The notes below the pieces were generated by a model that was not told where the DNA came from, made no database searches, and saw nothing but the letters and a program-made list of their open reading frames with translations. Positions 6,928 to 7,383 of a stretch of 7,383 nucleotides of DNA are shown piece after piece; the first letter of the stretch is position 1; every line of letters begins with the position of its first letter. Source of the DNA: an uncultured Prevotellaceae bacterium (GTDB lineage: Bacteria > Bacteroidota > Bacteroidia > Bacteroidales > Bacteroidaceae); assembly GCA_946415695.1 (NCBI GenBank), contig CAMKTM010000118.1:1-7383 (forward strand), written 5' to 3'. The translations under genes and the position numbers were made by a program.

Positions 6928-7092
6928 ATGAAAACCACTCCTTTGTCTGTTAAAACAGATAGTTATCGAAATCTCAACGGACACTCTTCTGTAAGGTCAT
7001 CGAAGATGGGTTCTTGCGTCCAGCGGTTGGTGTGGTGGGTTGAGCGGATGATGGGCGCGATTTCTGAGGAGAAGATGCGCTTGCTGCTCTGA
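6928..7092 (+). CDS. Candidate small protein (54 residues), unrecognised
   Basis: ATG at 6928 opens a 54-codon frame closed by TGA at 7090-7092. The product starts MKTTPLSVKTDSYRNLNGHS, continues through SVRSSKMGSCVQR (21-33), and ends with LVWWVERMMGAISEEKMR (34-51) and LLL. The N-terminal half is polar and basic. The second half could form an amphipathic helix with a double tryptophan at 36-37. No signal peptide or known motif is visible. Support for expression is indirect: the start follows an AT-rich stretch with GAGGA about nine bases upstream, and a strong hairpin with its best U-tract in this direction begins 32 bases after the stop. Base composition rises from very AT-rich before the ATG to coding-like within the frame. 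It is divergent from the amylase gene and convergent with trpB. It could also be a leftover of a larger gene or a structured RNA. Confidence 0.5.
   Translation: MKTTPLSVKTDSYRNLNGHSSVRSSKMGSCVQRLVWWVERMMGAISEEKMRLLL
6946..6959. repeat. 14-base dyad TCTGTT-AA-AACAGA
   Basis: Six-base arms (6946-6951 and 6954-6959) are separated by AA. The dyad lies within codons 7-11 of the candidate small ORF. It could be an operator-like site or simply a chance match in coding sequence. It has no U-tract and is too short for a terminator. Confidence 0.3.
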
Positions 7093-7124
7093 ATGTTTGG
7101 ATTTCTGTACTAAAGAATACTGAA

Positions 7125-7172
7125 AACGCCGCAGGCTAAGATGAATGTCTTGACCTGCGGCGTTATTTTTTT
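7125..7172. terminator. Strong intrinsic terminator, probably bidirectional
   Basis: AACGCCGCAGG (7125-7135) pairs perfectly with CCTGCGGCGTT (7154-7164) in an 11-bp GC-rich stem. Inside the 18-base loop, AAGA (7138-7141) can pair with TCTT (7148-7151) to lengthen it. On the plus strand the stem runs into TTATTTTTTT (7163-7172), a textbook U-tract, which fits the end of a transcript carrying the small ORF that stops at 7092. On the minus strand only about four U residues follow, but the hairpin lies 43 bases after the trpB stop and probably ends that transcript too. Confidence 0.88.
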
Positions 7173-7207
7173 GAAAGATTATCTCGGTAGCTTTTGTTTT
7201 GCGGGTC

Positions 7208-7383
7208 TTATACCTGCGGCAGTTTGTCGAGGGCGGCTTTGATTTCCTCGTCGGTGGGGATGTAGTCGCTCATCGTGCCGTCGTTGAAGGCTTTGTAGGC
7301 ATAGAGGTCGAAGTAACCGGTGCCAGAGAGGTTGAAGACGATGACCTTCTCTTCGCCTGTCTCCTTGCACTTGAGGGCTTCGT
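7208..7383 (-). CDS. trpB: TrpB2-like tryptophan synthase beta chain, C-terminal fragment
   Basis: The last 57 codons are present and the rest lies beyond the right edge of the window. The stretch VIVFNLSGTGYFDLYAYKAF and the end YIPTDEEIKAALDKLPQV match the C-terminal pattern of the TrpB2-type (TrpB-like, PLP-dependent) beta subunit, which condenses indole with serine to make tryptophan. In classical TrpB the C-terminal region differs, which favours the TrpB2 branch. The catalytic lysine and PLP site are outside the window and cannot be checked. The stop (TAA at 7210-7208) is followed on the minus strand by the hairpin terminator. No other trp genes are visible, as is common for stand-alone TrpB2 genes. 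Confidence 0.8.
   Translation of the reverse strand, partial: EALKCKETGEEKVIVFNLSGTGYFDLYAYKAFNDGTMSDYIPTDEEIKAALDKLPQV

Noticed and set aside
6928..7172. Trp-codon leader peptide and attenuator for trpB (TGG TGG at 7033-7038 followed by a terminator)
   Set aside because: The small ORF is on the opposite strand and convergent with trpB, so it cannot lead into it. The arrangement is not a cis attenuator.

Overview
The window looks like chromosomal DNA of a Bacteroidales bacterium, most likely Prevotella or a close relative. The evidence is a moderate GC content with AT-rich gene starts and no strong Shine-Dalgarno sequences, a DUF3667 zinc-ribbon membrane protein, a secreted GH13 amylase ending in a Bacteroidetes-type C-terminal motif, a TrpB2-like terminus, and a match to the Bacteroidetes -7 promoter element (TAnnTTTG). 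Genus is an inference from protein style, not a database result.

Left part, plus strand (1-2901): the last 18 codons of an unidentified gene overlap the start of a MATE-family multidrug/Na+ antiporter. An 8-base gap separates this from trmO (tsaA; tRNA m6t6A37 methyltransferase), and a 9-base gap separates trmO from a DUF3667 membrane protein. The tight spacing suggests one transcript, although the three functions are not obviously related.

Middle, minus strand (2940-6682): a secreted alpha-amylase (catalytic GH13 domain, chitobiase-type linker domain, CBM26-like starch-binding domain, C-terminal sorting-like tail) is followed by a secreted protein made of two ThuA-like domains in tandem. 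The 176 bases between them hold a 22-bp tandem repeat of five clear copies, just ahead of the ThuA start. The pair may be co-transcribed and act on extracytoplasmic alpha-glucan or related sugars. The amylase role is well supported; the ThuA role is not known.

Right part (6683-7383): a 525-base region lies between the amylase start and the 3' end of a truncated trpB2-like gene (minus strand). It carries a candidate amylase promoter, short dyads, a previously easy-to-miss 54-codon plus-strand ORF (6928-7092), and a strong hairpin terminator (7125-7172). The hairpin sits between the small ORF and trpB, which converge on it, and its best U-tract is in the plus direction. The small ORF plus terminator, the 22-bp repeat array and the duplicated ThuA protein are the items most worth a second look. 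No complete novel defence, CRISPR or mobile system is visible.
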